A stretch of DNA of 64,000 bases. Source: Hysterangium stoloniferum. Taxonomy: Eukaryota; Basidiomycota; Agaricomycetes; Hysterangiales; Hysterangiaceae. The translations under genes were made by a program, and so were the position numbers. This document shows positions 1 through 12,131 of the stretch, in pieces. The notes under the pieces were generated by a model. That model made no database searches and had not been told where the DNA came from. It saw nothing but the letters and a program-made list of their open reading frames with translations. The stretch is from contig WHVD01000146.1 in the NCBI GenBank assembly GCA_015178975.1, positions 124,001-188,000 of the forward strand, read 5' to 3'. Position 1 is the stretch's first letter; each line of letters begins with the position of its first letter.

Positions 1-866
1 ATCCGCCATCAGCCTTCAAGTGAATTTGGACATAGACGAACGTCCCGTCTTCCTTGACGAACTTGAGGGTGTGGCCCGAATATCCGTGTTGGTGGTAGTA
101 CCTGCATGTGAACGTGGACGTCATCAGTATTATTATACAACGCCACGTAAACGGCTACTCACCCATCAGGAATGCCTCTATCCGAGAACAGGATCATGAC
201 TTGATGAATACTCTCTGGGTTGTGGCCAAGATAGTCCCAGAACATATCGGCATCCTTCAAATGGGTCTGAGGGTCCCTCTTCTGGGTGTGGATAAAGTGT
301 GGGAACTTTGCAGGGTCACGGATGAAGAAGACGGGGGTGTTGTTGAAGACCCAGTCAAGGTTGCCCTCTGTGGTGCGGAGCTTGATGGCGAAGCCACGGG
401 GATCACGAGCGGTATCTGCAGATCCAGACTCGCCGCCGACAGTTGAGAAACGGACAGTAGCGTGTGCAACGTTTCCGACCTATAATTGATGGTTATGAGG
501 TGACATGGGCTACAGAATGAGCTATGGGCACATACCTTGTTAAAGAGGGCGGCGCAGGTAAGATCTGAGATGTCGTGGGTGACACGGAATTCACCATGAG
601 CACCGGCACCTTTGGCATGGACGACACGCTCAGGGATACGTTCTCTGTCAAAGTGAGCAAGGAGATCGATGTGGTGGAAGTCTGAGGCGTAATTTAGGTT
701 AGGTATAACGCCATATTAGACCTGATTTCTACACACCTTGCAAGAGAAGAGGACCGTTTAAACCTCTTCCAACCTTTCCAGCGGCATAGGGTTCAGTTAC
801 GGGTGCTCCGTTTGAAGTGGTGTACGTTGCACCGTCTTTCTTCTGAAAGATTTGCTGAGAGGGCAT
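1..866 (-). CDS. Catalase, N-terminal part (cut by window edge)
   Basis: Haem catalase that degrades hydrogen peroxide, probably peroxisomal or cytosolic. Start ATG is at 866-864; the protein begins [12 protein letters not shown]. Exons read 866-737, 681-536, 479-163 and 101-1, joined by three introns with GT..AG borders (736-682, 535-480, 162-102), and the frame is kept across all of them. Seen motifs: [14 protein letters not shown] with the catalytic His, then [20 protein letters not shown], and [12 protein letters not shown] with the distal-pocket Asn. The reading stays open to the window edge at about residue 231, so the proximal haem Tyr ligand and the C-terminus lie outside. The residue after the active-site His context is AHGEF rather than the AFGYF of many catalases. 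Small- or large-subunit class cannot be told from this part. Family call is very secure. Confidence 0.95.
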
Positions 867-2268
867 GTCTGTAGGAGAGTTGTTGTGGAGAAGGGTAGGC
901 TAAGGTGTGAGTCATCTGACAGAGGTTTATAAGGGATTAGATTGGATTGGATCTAATTCGTGCAATGAAATCCCACGAGAATCCGAGACATTGTCACAGA
1001 AACTTAGTAAGTCTCGGCTTCGGCATAATGCCACGCACACCGAATATAAACTATTTCTTTCTTGTTTAATTTTCCCTGAGCTCGATGACCGAATGCGTTC
1101 CTCGTTATTCTGGCTGCTGGAGGTTCAAAGTGGTTGTATGGTTTTGGTTTTACTCCTATGCAGGGTCACGTGTGTTAATTATAGTTTCCCACGTGTTCCT
1201 AATCAACTCAAGCTCCATCGAACACGTAAGCCAACCTTCCAAGGATCAATTTGGAAGACGCTCCAATCAGCTCCGATTTGAAAAATACAAGGTTCTCCTT
1301 TGGATGCGTCCTATCATTCAAAATTTGGTGCTAGAGTAGACCAACATTCCACAGGTTTATTATATATTAGGCTTAAGGCACAGGGAAACCGTATACAGTG
1401 GTGGGGAGATTACTAGACATCTGCCAAATATGGAAGGCGCAAGATTGAGATATTGAGAAGCTCCACGGTAAAGTATTGTCCCTTGTTCCTTCCGCAGTCG
1501 ATTACCATATTACTCTTACCCCATTTTAAAAACCAACAATATAATATGTACATACAAGGTGTGGACCTATGGGGGGACAACTGTGTTGACAATTCTAAGT
1601 ATTTATGTTAACTGAGAACTTATTTTAAACTGATTAAATTTTAATAAATATTTACAATTCTAGATTTTTATATAATTTTGAATTCATTGAACCTAAAAGA
1701 CATAAGTTGGTCTCTCTTTGCAACATGGCCTGAATACTTACTCCTGAATACAGTAGGCAATAAAACCCCTACTGTCAGGGCTCTGAATATTTGTCTTGTC
1801 TTTATCTCAGTTTAAATTTGTCTTTATTTTTATTTAGTCTAGTTTATTTAGTCACACAATATAAAGTTTAAACTTTAATTAGTTTCTTCTTCTTTAGTAT
1901 AAATACTTCATGATATACATAACTAGACCCCAGTTTCAATCTCTTAGGATTTCCACTAAATACAAGTGTGATATTCTCAAGTCATTAGAACTTCTATCCC
2001 TCTACTCCTTATCCTTGTCTTATCTCTCTTTCCTTCTTTGTGTTTTGGTAGCCTTGTTAGTGGTTGTCCTAACACCTACAATATTTTGTACTTTTTGAAA
2101 GACATATGTATCTATTCCTCAAGAAATAAATTCTCAAATTTTTTGAAAATATTACATAATATACTTTAACTTCATACCTTCTTGCATGCACAGCCACAAG
2201 GCACCTTGTCCTTATTTGGTAAGTCCATCATCTCACACAAACTAACAACTCATTGTAAGGGTTTTATG
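867..2268. other. Intergenic, catalase upstream region and AT-rich DNA
   Basis: No convincing gene. The first few hundred bases are the presumed promoter of the minus-strand catalase; I see no certain TATA box or binding site. Open frames here are short and carry no recognisable motif. From about 1600 the sequence is AT-rich, up to the copia insertion. Confidence 0.5.
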
Positions 2269-2558
2269 TGTTGAAGTAACGGTGTTACGTAAGCTGTATT
2301 TGTAAGCTGGAACGCAGTGTTGGGCAACTACATAGTTGCGCTACGCTTATGGATACTATATATGGTTGGAGACCGATCACGTAACCTCTCAGTGAAGGTT
2401 TATCACTCACTGAGAGGTACGCATATTTCCCCTTATCTCGCATTAGTAGTTTACTTACTATTAGTTCAGTTATATTTAGGTAGATATCAATACATATCTG
2501 AGTGAAGGTTTATCACTCACTGAGAGTTATATTTAGAACTGCGCAAATATTCTCAACA
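2269..2558 (+). repeat. 5' LTR of copia element (290 bp)
   Basis: Begins TGTTGAAGTAAC and ends ATTCTCAACA, the TG..CA termini of an LTR. Compared with the 3' LTR it has 5 extra bases near 2340 and an extra block of about 110 bp lying between two copies of a 25-bp direct repeat that starts GTGAAGGTTTATCACTCACT. The longer form is probably ancestral, with the 3' LTR having lost one repeat and the intervening block. Confidence 0.93.
2386..2416. repeat. Perfect 10-bp stem inverted repeat inside the LTR
   Basis: CTCTCAGTGA at 2386-2395 is the exact inverse complement of TCACTGAGAG at 2407-2416, with an 11-base loop. The right arm recurs near the end of the LTR (about 2516-2525), and the full hairpin is also in the 3' LTR. 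A structured element in the transcript or a binding site are both possible; function is unknown. Confidence 0.75.
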
Positions 2559-2570
2559 GGTTATGGGCCC
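2559..2570 (+). other. Primer-binding site, initiator-tRNA(Met) anticodon-arm type
   Basis: GGTTATGGGCCC follows the 5' LTR directly. Its reverse complement GGGCCCATAACC is the anticodon stem-loop of eukaryotic initiator tRNA-Met (CAT anticodon), not the tRNA 3' end. This matches the half-tRNA priming known for Drosophila copia. The gag start codon (2563) lies inside the site. Confidence 0.85.
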
Positions 2571-5500
2571 CGCAGAACCTAGTATCAAGAGCTTCATTGT
2601 CCCAAAACTCGACCGAGAAGGATCGAACTGGGTTACCTGGAAGAACCAGACACTGATGGTACTCAGTGCTGGTAGAGGTCTAAAACGACACCTTGAGGGA
2701 ACTGCGGGGGAGCCGCCGCCGCCACCGACTTTCGGGGCGAAGCATGTTATGACGGAAGACGATTGGGCCAAGGTCGAAGCTGCAGAGCAACAACAGGACG
2801 AATTTGAACAACACGAGGCGTATATCAAAGCCCAGATCTTCACGTCCATTGAACCGAGTCTTCAGATTGAGATTCAGAAGCTAAAGACAGCTAAGGCAGT
2901 GTGGGATGCATTATGCCTCAAACATGAGGGTAAAGCACTGTCAGTTAAAATTGATATCAGACATCGCATGTATGAGATGAAGTGCAAAGACAACTCAGCA
3001 GTCAAAATGCACCTCGATGAACTCATGAAAATGCAAGCCCAACTCGAGGGCATGGATGCCGGTCTATCCAATGACGATCTAGTCACTGTTATACTTGGAT
3101 CATTGCCGAAAACCTACCGACCAGTCATTAGCACAATATCAATGTCCGCGAAATTCGCCGCATCACCCCTCGAACCGAATAAAGTGGTTGAAGCCATAGT
3201 CGAAGAATTTGAAAGACTCACTATTGAAGAGAAGAAGCTGAAGGCTTCTGAGACTGCTATGTCAGCATCCAAACACCGCGGGAAACCCAAAAATACACAG
3301 AAAACGGATAAATCACACGAAAACATGGAGTGTTGGAACTGTGGGAATATGGGTCATATTTCAGCTGAATGCCGGAAACAAAAGAAGGGACAAGGGAAAC
3401 GTGAACAGAAAGGAGAGAAGTCAAAGGCAAATGCAACAGCGTCAAGCACAGACTTCGCATTTACAACCACATTCTCCGGAACCACGCTATCCCGGGAAAT
3501 GAGCCCACTTCAACACACCGAAATAGATGTATATGATTCGGCAGTGTCGAATCATATGTCCCCTAGCCGCCATCGTTTTGTCACATTTAGAGAAACCACC
3601 CCACACCCAATAGAAGCTGCTGACAAAACTGTTTTTCACGCAACCGGAATCGGGAGCATGAAAGTCGCTATGCCAAATGGAAAATCAATGGTCAATGTGA
3701 CATTGAACAATGTGCTGTACTCACCAGACCTAGCTTTCACACTAATATCACTTGCTCGCTGCGACAAATCAGGCTATTCAGCACTGCTAAAAAATTGGAG
3801 ATGCACGATCAGGGACCCGGATGGTAAACTCGTTGGCGAAATTCCCCTTGCCGACGATGGTCTATACAAAATGGAGCACAAGACTTACCATAGTACCACA
3901 AACATGACCTCAAAGAAAATGTCGATTGATGAATTGCACCGACGACTAGGGCACATCGAACCCAATGCAGCAAAAAAATCAGTTCAGGATGGTCATATCC
4001 TCGGGATAGATTTGGACTTATCTAGTGAGCCAACATTTTCCACGGCATGTGTACAGGCCAAAATCACACGACTGCCCGTACCAAAAGAGCACTCCAGCGA
4101 AATCACAGCAAACATCGGCGATAAGATCCACTCCAATGTATGGGGTCCTGCAAACCCTGAAAGCTACGACGCGAAAACGTACTTTGCCAGTTATACAGAT
4201 GATAAAACCCAGTGGTCGTCACTTGCCATGTTAGGACAGAAAAGTGACGCATTTCAAGCCTATAAAGAATATGAAGCATGGGTTAGCACACAATATAATG
4301 GTAAAATAAAAATACTGCAGACAGACCGAGGTGGTGAATACTTATCGAATGTATTCACTGAATACCTAAAATCGCAGGGAACGGAACGCTGATTGACGGT
4401 ACATGACACACCTCAACAGAACGGCGTATCTGAGCGATTAAACCGCACATTATTAGAACATGTTCGCACCATGACAATTGCCGCAAACTTACCGAAATTT
4501 TTATGGACTGAAGCCATAAAACACGCAACCTGGCTTAAAAACTGCACTTCAACGAGTGTCCTGGATGGACGTACCCCCTATGAAGTGTCGCGAAACGAAA
4601 AACCGAATCTGGGAAATGTTCCGGAATGGGGCATGAAAGTTTGGGTATTAAAGGAAGAACGCGGGAAATTGGAAGCAAAAGTGGATGAAGGACGTTGGGT
4701 CGGATTCAGTGATGAAAGCAAAGGCCACCGTATTTATTGGCCTGGGAAACGCCGTGTTACAGTTGAGCGTAACGTCAGATTCAATGAATCGACCACTGTC
4801 ATTTTAGACGATGTACAGGCTGAGGGAGGGAATATGATTTCAGACAGCCTGAACACCATGCAAAATGACATACCTACACCCCAACAACAACCACTGATCC
4901 TAAACGACACCCAGCATGCACGAATCGACCCGCTCGAAGATTTCGAAGAGACAGAAACATCCGGACGAGGACAAAGAACATGGAAACCATCAGCATATGT
5001 CCGTGACATCAATACTGGCCAGGGATCTACAGAGGGATGACTGAAAGGTCCAGCATTTCCAAAAGGAATGCCAGTACCCCTCGAAACACCTCAGAAAGAC
5101 TTGACGCGAGACGTTGCAGCCGTTGCAGCGATGCTGAAAATCAACGATCAACTGAAGAGCGAGATAAATGAAGACTTACCGGCCATCTCGACATCGTTCG
5201 AGAATGCAATGGCAACAATCATACACGATATCGATGAACCGCCAGCGAACGTTGCAGAAGCGAAGTCTCGAAGTGAGTGGCCACAGTGGAAAATGTCACT
5301 TGAGAAGGAAATGCAGCACCACGTAGACACTGGCACATGGGAACTTGTCGAACCGCAAAAAGGTATGAATGTTGTAGGAAGCAAAGTCGTCATGCTATAC
5401 AAGCACGGTCCAAATGGTGAGATCACGGCTTACAAGTCTAGGTTCGTAGCGCAAGGGTTCTCTCACCAAGAAGGCATAGATTACAACGAAATGTTCTCAC

Positions 5501-6807
5501 CTACCGCAAAATTGACCGCTATCCGCATTATCGCCGCTATCGCCACACGGAATGACTGGGAACTCGAACAAACAGATGTTGACGCTGCGTATCTGAACGC
5601 ACCTCTTACTGAAATGATCTACATGAGGCAACCAAAAGGACTTGAGATCCCAGGAAAAGAGCACATGGTGTGCCTGCTCAAATGCGCAATATATGGATTG
5701 AAGCAAGCCGGTCGCGAGTGGTATCAACACCTTTGCGGGATCATGTTCCAGTTTGGATTCACCCGATGCCAAGTCGAACACGCAGTCTTCTATAGGTATA
5801 CTGACGAAACCGCATTAATTGTTGCAGTTGACGTCGACGATATGACCATGGCGGGGAACTCAAAAGCCATCATCTTGAAATTCAAGAGCGAACTCCGACA
5901 GGAATTCAAGATAAAGGATCTTGGTGAACTCAAGTGGCTCTTGGGGATTGAAGTCAAACGCAATCGTACAGCTCAAACAATATCATTCTCGCAACGCTCA
6001 TATATTGACAAGATTGTCGCACGATTTGGCTTACAGGATGCAAAGCCATTATCGACCCCCCTTGACCCCCATCACCACCTTTCCCTCTCACAATCACCCA
6101 GCACACCACATCAGCTTGAAGAAATGCGTAATGTACCCTATCGCGAGGTGATTGGATCTCTTATGTATGCGGCACTCGGTACACGCCCAGACATAGCATT
6201 CGCAATATCCTTCCTTGCACAATTTATGCAAAACCCCGGTCGGCCGCACTGGGAAGCTGTAAAAAGGGTCCTCAGATACCTGAAAGGAACAAGAGATCAA
6301 TGGCTGGTATTCGGAGATAAGCGAAACGACTCACAAAATGCACTCGAAGGTTTCACCGATGCAGATTGGGGCTCACAAGAACATAGACACTCGATCTCGG
6401 GCTATGTCTTTACCATAGATGGAGGAGCTGTATCATGGAGCTCGAAAAAGCAGAACGTTGTTGCATTATCAACGACGGAGGCAGAATATATAGCTGCGAC
6501 TCACGCTACGAAGGAGGCCCTATGGATTCGGGCATTCATAGCCGAAATCGCTCGTTCGCTTACTCGCCCTATCACGGTCCACTGTGATAATCAATCCGCC
6601 ATATCGATTGTAAAAAATGATGAATTCCACGCACACACCAAACACATTGACATTCGATATCATTTCATTCGCGAAGTCGCCAATAAACAACTAGTGTCAA
6701 TGCACTATGTACCTACGGACGATAACCCTGCCGATATGCTAACAAAGCCATTAGCCAGGCCGAAGGTTGAAAGGTTCTCATATCTCGTTGGACTACGTTC
6801 CGCTTAA
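2563..6807 (+). pseudogene. copia gag-pol polyprotein with two in-frame TGA stops
   Basis: One frame of 1414 codons, interrupted by TGA at 4390-4392 and 5038-5040, both sites where Arg (CGA) would suit the family. Order: gag-like region; zinc knuckle CWNCGNMGHISAEC near residue 256; protease active site DSAVSNHM near residue 325 (usually DSG); GAG-pre-integrase HRRLGH near 459; integrase with DRGGEY, and after the first stop HDTPQQNGVSERLNRTLLE; reverse transcriptase with TDVDAAYLNAP and VDVDDM; RNase H with DADWGS and STTEAEYIA. Two integrase oddities: the first catalytic Asp position reads IHSNVWGP (Asn), and the first Cys of the usual CxxC is missing (STAC). No frameshifts seen, so decay is recent and by point mutation. 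Confidence 0.93.
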
Positions 6808-6814
6808 GGGAGGG
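6808..6814 (+). other. Polypurine tract
   Basis: GGGAGGG lies between the gag-pol stop codon (6805-6807) and the first base of the 3' LTR. This is the usual place for plus-strand priming in LTR retrotransposons. Confidence 0.85.
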
Positions 6815-6989
6815 TGTTGAAGTAACGGTGTTACGTAAGCTGTATTTGTAAGCTGGAACGCAGTGTTGGGCAACTACATAGTTGCGCTTATGGATACTAT
6901 ATATGGTTGGAGACCGATCGTGTAACCTCTCAGTGAAGGTTTATCACTCACTGAGAGTTATATTTAGAACTGCGCAAATATTCTCAACA
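6815..6989 (+). repeat. 3' LTR of copia element (175 bp)
   Basis: Same TGTTGAAG..CTCAACA termini as the 5' LTR but 115 bp shorter. It keeps one copy of the hairpin and 25-bp repeat. Followed at once by the TTATG target duplication (6990-6994). Confidence 0.93.
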
Positions 6990-7089
6990 TTATGGCATAC
7001 ATTTTTAAAGTTCAAAATGGGTCCTAGTCACATGACTTTGTTTATTACATTCAACAAAGTCATGTGAGCATCCTGTTAGGATCCCAGTC

Positions 7090-7558
7090 ATTCAGCCCCC
7101 TGCAACCTTGTTATACTCTCCCCACCCTCTGGCATCCCACCATCAGTACCCCCCAACCATGGTGTCACCACCCACAGCATCCTGACACTTGTGTCAATAT
7201 GTTTTCCCCCTTTCATCATCACATCCTGTCTCCATCCTGATGCTCTCCTGTTGCCCTTCCCACTTGTAAATGACATTTTGCCACCTCATACCCTCTAGAA
7301 TGCTTTCACTACATTGTATTTAGTTCTAGTCTGATCCTTATCCTTTCCTGTGCTTCCTTGACCCATCACTGTTTCCTGCTTCCTTGATTGGCTTCCCACT
7401 CATCTGTTTTACCTTTGTATAAAGTGCCTACCATGTATGCTACTGCTCCTCAGTTTTAATATTGACTTAGATTACCCCCATTTAGTCTTCAGTCCATTTA
7501 CCCCCTCCCTAATACCCTCTAAGATGTCATTGGCAAGCCTCTACATTATGACTCTGAG
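7090..7558 (+). repeat. Dispersed LTR-like repeat R1, copy 1
   Basis: Pyrimidine-rich, CpG-poor repeat with a TATA-like stretch (TTTGTATAAAGTGCC near 7414). By eye it recurs at 8313-8540 plus 9204-9480 in the same orientation and, inverted, at 9870-10252, 18520-18990 and 20940-21190 (left part). Landmarks are CCACCTCATACCCT, TAGTTCTAGTCTGATCC and ATGTATGCTACT. No coding capacity. Likely an old LTR, class unproven. Confidence 0.6.
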
Positions 7559-8312
7559 TGTTACAACCGGAATTCCTGCTGGACTCTGGGCACTAACTTA
7601 TACACACCAATTGTCAGTTTACTGGAATTCCCACCGGACTCCATATGTCAGACTTGTCCATGTTCAACTTCGTTATGTCGTGCTCCATCCCTGTCTATGT
7701 CCAACCTCGTCCCACACATCAGTCACTGGACCCCGCTCAGAAAACCCGTCATCCCTCTAACTGAGCCCCATTCCCATTTTAGTCAAATGACCTGTCACAA
7801 TTTGGACTCCACTCCCGCTCCATTTCCCATTATGGTTTATGATTTGTCATGATTTGGACTCCCCTCCATTACATCCCATTCCTAACACCAAATTTGGTGT
7901 TTACTTATCCCGTCTTATGTTTTGCTAGTTTCGTTTCATTATTACTGGATTTGGTATGTTATTTATTCCACAGTCTATATAGTCTGGCAGATCTTGTACA
8001 TACAATCCAGTCAGAAAATCAGCTTAGATTCTCCCCAGTAATCTAGTACATTTTCGGCCCTAAACTCCTCTCTGAATTACACTGCTCTCGCTAGTTGGAG
8101 CCCACAGGCTCCGATGCATCTATCTCTTAACCTCCGACTCATTTATCTCGACTCCCCGATCTATGACCCCTCGACCCACGAACTCTGCCCGGACTCCCCA
8201 GGCTTCCTGTCCGCCTGTTTGAAATTGGACAACAGGATCTCATGAGGGTGCAGCCTATAAGCCAAGTCCTACCGGATTCCCCAGGGGTTTCTCCGGAAAC
8301 CCACTGTGTACA
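7559..8312 (+). repeat. Dispersed LTR-like repeat R2, fullest copy
   Basis: Starts TGTTACAACCGG and ends CCTTAACA, so it may be a whole LTR of about 754 bp that landed in R1. It holds a TATA-like CTATATAGTC near 7975-7984. The left part recurs inverted at 21930-22545, the right part at 21340-21712 (same strand), and a middle piece inverted at 17930-18215. A Ty3/gypsy reverse-transcriptase scrap abuts one copy, so R2 may belong to a gypsy element. Confidence 0.55.
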
Positions 8313-9480
8313 TACCCTTAACATGTCCCATCTCCATGCCAATGCTCTCCCATCACCAGTTCTATGTGTAAATGTTATTTGCCACCTCATACCCTTTAGA
8401 ATACCTTTGTTACATTATATTTAGTTCTAGTCTGATCCCTACCCCTTTCCCATGCTTTCTTTGACCTGTCACCACTTCTTGCTTCCTGATCAGCCTTCTA
8501 ATCATCCATTATACTTCTGTATAAAAGTTCCTACTATGGAGGATATCTGAAAATTATTAAGTATACCAAATTCTAATATACTCTAAAAATCATTTAAACA
8601 TCTGAGATGTGATTCAAATATAATTTGGTTTTTAAAACTTTCAAAAGGTTTTAAACTCTCTTGTACATTACAAACTAAAGAATCTTTCTGGACATGAGTA
8701 GACAATAAAAAAAATTAGTGGTTTGAAACACTAATACTTTTAAAAAATAGATGCTTTTAGATAGTCCATTCCATGCATATGTATATCATTGGCACCTCTA
8801 AATACATATGTATTACTTTGGAATGGATCTGTTAATCTAAACAGATTTCTACTTGATTCAACATACCCAGAATATATAGGGGGTTTTACTTAATAAAGAC
8901 AGCTGTGGTATGAAAAATTTCCAATAATATTTACATATTTTACATGGAAATAACTACATTACAACTTTTAAAAAACAAAGTACTAATAAAAGTATTAGTA
9001 GGCATCTGTGAAAGGAAGGAAATTATATACAATGGAATTTATTAAATAACTATGGGTTGTATAAGATGTAATATGGAGAACTATTTCTGATGATTGTTTT
9101 TTGATGATATAATTGTTTCAGAATAGATATCACTATTTAAAGATGGAGTTTTGTAAAAATAAGACTTTTATTAGTAAATATTTGAGATTATAGTAATTAT
9201 AAACACCCTCCTATGTATGCTACTATTCTCCAGTGCTAATATTGACTTATGTATATTACCCCTGTTTAGTCTTTAACCACCTTACTCCCTCTCTAATACT
9301 CTCATAGATATCATCAGCAAGCCATGACTCTTTACCCCTACAACTCTTAGTATTTCCACCCTCTGGTCAATTGAGCTAAGTGGGATATTGTCTATTTTGA
9401 TCAGGGAGGGGTGTAAGCCTAGATCCACCCTGCACTCTGGACCATTCATTTGGTTTGCAAATCTGCTATTTCTCACTCTT
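8313..9480 (+). repeat. R1 repeat copy 2, split by an AT-rich insertion
   Basis: 8313-8540 matches the left part of R1 up to the TATA-like box and the bases CCTACTATGG; the match resumes at about 9204 with CTCCTATGTATGCTACT. The roughly 660 bases between are not part of R1. Confidence 0.55.
8541..9203. mobile_element. AT-rich insertion inside R1, possible non-autonomous element
   Basis: About 660 bp, very AT-rich, no reading frame of note. It contains inverted pieces, for example TCCATTCCATGCATATGTAT near 8765 facing ATACATATGTATTACTTTGG near 8805. Clear terminal inverted repeats were not found, and the flanking CCTACTATG / CCTCCTATG may be an imperfect target duplication. The class is unknown. 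Confidence 0.4.
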
Positions 9481-9869
9481 TGTGAACCATGCCTTTATCC
9501 AGGTTTTCAGGTTCCAAATAGAGAGGACTGTAAGTCTGGACAAATATCAACAGTCTTGTTTCAGGTTTTTTTATATCTGTTTATTTTTGGTACCCTTTCA
9601 TGACCATACCCCTCACATCTCTGTTATCATCCCCCCATATTGCACAGTTCACCATCTCCTTTGCAATTTGTTGTTTTCCCCTTGAAAATGCCATTTCCAA
9701 TTTGTTTTGTTTACATTGTTATTTGGCATGGTAATTTTTCAAAGTGGGGAGAGGTGTAAGCCTGGTGGCTTATGACATACTGATTACGTTATCACAGACA
9801 TGCATAGTATGTTTTTGATAATCATTTTTACTTACCATCATCACCATATATCATACTCACCATTTGACC

Positions 9870-10252
9870 CTAGATCTTAACAAAACGGGTTTAAATACAA
9901 AAGGAGCAATCTAAGTCAATATTTGAACTGGAGAAACTATAGCATACATGAAAGGGTTTTTATACAAAAGTATGATGGATGATTGGAAGGCCAATCAAGG
10001 AAGCAAGAAGTCATGACAGGTCAAAGAAAGCAGGAAAAGGGGAAAGGATCAAACTAAGACTAAATGTGATAAGACACAAGTATTCTAAAGATTGTAAGGT
10101 GGCAAATAAAACATACAATGTTGAATGGGTGACAGAAGAGCATCAGAACAGAGATGGGATAGAATGGTCAAAAGAGTAATCTATAAAGGGACAGGTGTCA
10201 GAATGCCTTCCCAGCCCCCCAGCATCATTTCCTCTTTGTCTTGAGACTTTAG
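9870..10252 (-). repeat. R1 repeat, inverted copy
   Basis: Reverse complement of R1: landmarks TTTTTATACAAAAG (TATA box inverted), CAAGGAAGCAAGAAGTC and AAGGTGGCAAATAAA, bounded by AGATCTTAACA at both ends. The 10081-10178 open frame is a by-product of the repeat. Confidence 0.55.
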
Positions 10253-12131
10253 ATCTTAACAGGTGGGGCCAGTTAAGTTCAGATTATTAAGCTACTGTAA
10301 AGAACTGTATAGCTGATTGTGAATATACTAATATATATATACTACCTGCTAAAATGGCATCTCCAAAAGGAACCCAGCAAAGCTGTGAGGATCCTTAATA
10401 GCTTGCAACACAAACATCAATAAATCCCAACACTAGGGTCATATGGGATCCAGAGAGGAGGATGAGAAGCTGGTATCCTTCTACAGGGATATGCTGGAAC
10501 AGGCCTAGGTCAGTGTGTGTTGGAATATGTGGTTTAGAACCTAAGTACCCACAAGTATAGTAATCCTTATCCATGGTTTTGGTTCTATCCACTATGCAGT
10601 CATATGAGTCCAGTCACTTTGGTGACTATTATGTGTTTGTGTTTGAGTGGTGGTCCATTTGTCCACTAGGGTCCTCATAGCTGCAAGCAACACTGTTCAT
10701 AATAGCTCCTGCACTTGAACTGCAACCTGACATTTAGATCACTGAAAGATGAAAGCCCGTGCAGAGTCCTCGACGCAGATCTCAAAAGTTAAAGGCAGCG
10801 TTTTCAGAAATCTCCGGTCTTGGCGCGCAAGTCACCCTTGAACCTCATAATCACGAACCCTTGAGTGGCCTGTGATTAGGCGGAGATGTGCATCTTGATG
10901 GATGCGATGACTTGAGTCTATTATATGGAAGGAAGGGAGGACTGGCAAGGTGGCGAGCGCCTTGACCATTTAAAAATGCAAGTGTGTACCGACAACAGAT
11001 GAAGGAATATGGCCCATAATTCCTCAGCTGCAAGGGCTTGAAGGTCGTATTCACCAAGTTTAACTTTTCTTCGTGGATTTCAAGTATGCTATGAGAAATT
11101 ACTGACCCGTCCGTCATTAGTTAATAGGAAAAGAGACTTACCCAATGAACGGTCACGAGGAAAATGACCAGGATTCTTTAAACTTAAACTTGTAGCGGTT
11201 AAATGTCTGAAACGGACACTCGACGAAGACGTTTAGAGATTAAAGGCACGGGGCAGACATCGTATGTTTTTGGACGAAGCCCATGTCTCCTTTCTACAAC
11301 ATCGCGCCTGACAATCTTCTTGATTATGGCTTGTATCAGATCACTGCTGAGGGCTTCAAGATTAACCCCCCTCTCGTTTTCCATTCCGACCATCACCTCC
11401 AGGTGAGCTAACAGGTGTGAACCGTACCTTCTGAGCGTGTGTTGGCAAACTAAGCAAATAGACGTCCAACTAAAACCTTTCACCGACAAAAGCCCGGGAT
11501 CCACAAAATCCATCGAATCTTGGTAGAGGATGTGTGTGATATAAAATTTGCCAGTCTATCAGTCATTAACCCAGTCAAAATGATCTCCAAGGGCATAGGG
11601 TCATGGATTCTTAAAGGACTTCAATTTGGTTTTTATAAGGATCTGAGGCATGATTGGCGCAGTTTATCCACACAACCTCTTCAAAGCATCCAGAAATCTT
11701 GTAGATCTGGGGCTATGTCTGGCATTTGTCGATTTGAAGTTCTATAGCAAATACTCAACCGCCTACTATGCTACGGATGCCCTTCTTTCTTCACGGGGCT
11801 AAGAATCTCTGAATGCGTTTTTCTTTGCAATGCTAGATCTCATACAGCCATCTTACGCATCCGACTCAGAAAAACTTAAAGGGTAGAACGCCGAATAGAA
11901 GGGAAATCACATGGTAGTTCAACAGGAACCAATATTATTGTCATCCGCCGCAGGGTCAATGATTAGCAACCAGCTTCTGGGGAACGAAGGAAGTCCTCGG
12001 CTCTCTGGGATTTGGGTCAAAATAAACATGGTCCCCTTCGAAAAACGCATAGGAAATGGTTGACATTGGTATCATAACTACAGGTACAGTGTACCGATTC
12101 TGAGTCCAAGGCTCCAAGGCTAGCCATAATA
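10253..12131. other. No recognised gene; short unassigned frames
   Basis: CpG content returns to normal from about 10750. Open frames at 11199-11513 (minus, 104 codons) and 11520-11747 (plus, 75 codons) overlap each other's flanks, contain no motif I recognise, and could be exons of a diverged gene or chance. I cannot support a product. Confidence 0.4.

Larger units (their letters stand above)
2269..6989 (+). mobile_element. Ty1/copia LTR retrotransposon, nearly complete
   Basis: Full element: LTR (2269-2558), primer-binding site, one long gag-pol frame (2563-6807), polypurine tract (6808-6814), LTR (6815-6989). It is flanked by a perfect 5-bp target duplication TTATG at 2264-2268 and 6990-6994. 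Domain order gag, protease, integrase, reverse transcriptase, RNase H is that of Ty1/copia (Pseudoviridae type). The intact target duplication indicates a single insertion whose ends have not recombined. The coding frame has two TGA stops, so this copy is not autonomous as read. The LTRs differ in length by 115 bp. Confidence 0.95.

Noticed and set aside
2553..2849. Minus-strand frame at the start of copia gag
   Set aside because: Ser/Cys-rich antisense of the gag frame; no independent evidence.
4390..5040. Programmed TGA readthrough in the copia polyprotein
   Set aside because: The stops lie inside integrase and in the integrase-RT linker, not at gag-pol, and match the CpG-decay pattern of other relics.
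10081..10178. Small gene in the 9.9-10.2 kb region
   Set aside because: The frame lies within an inverted R1 repeat and a diverged version appears at 18.85-19.07 kb with the same repeat; no coding signal.
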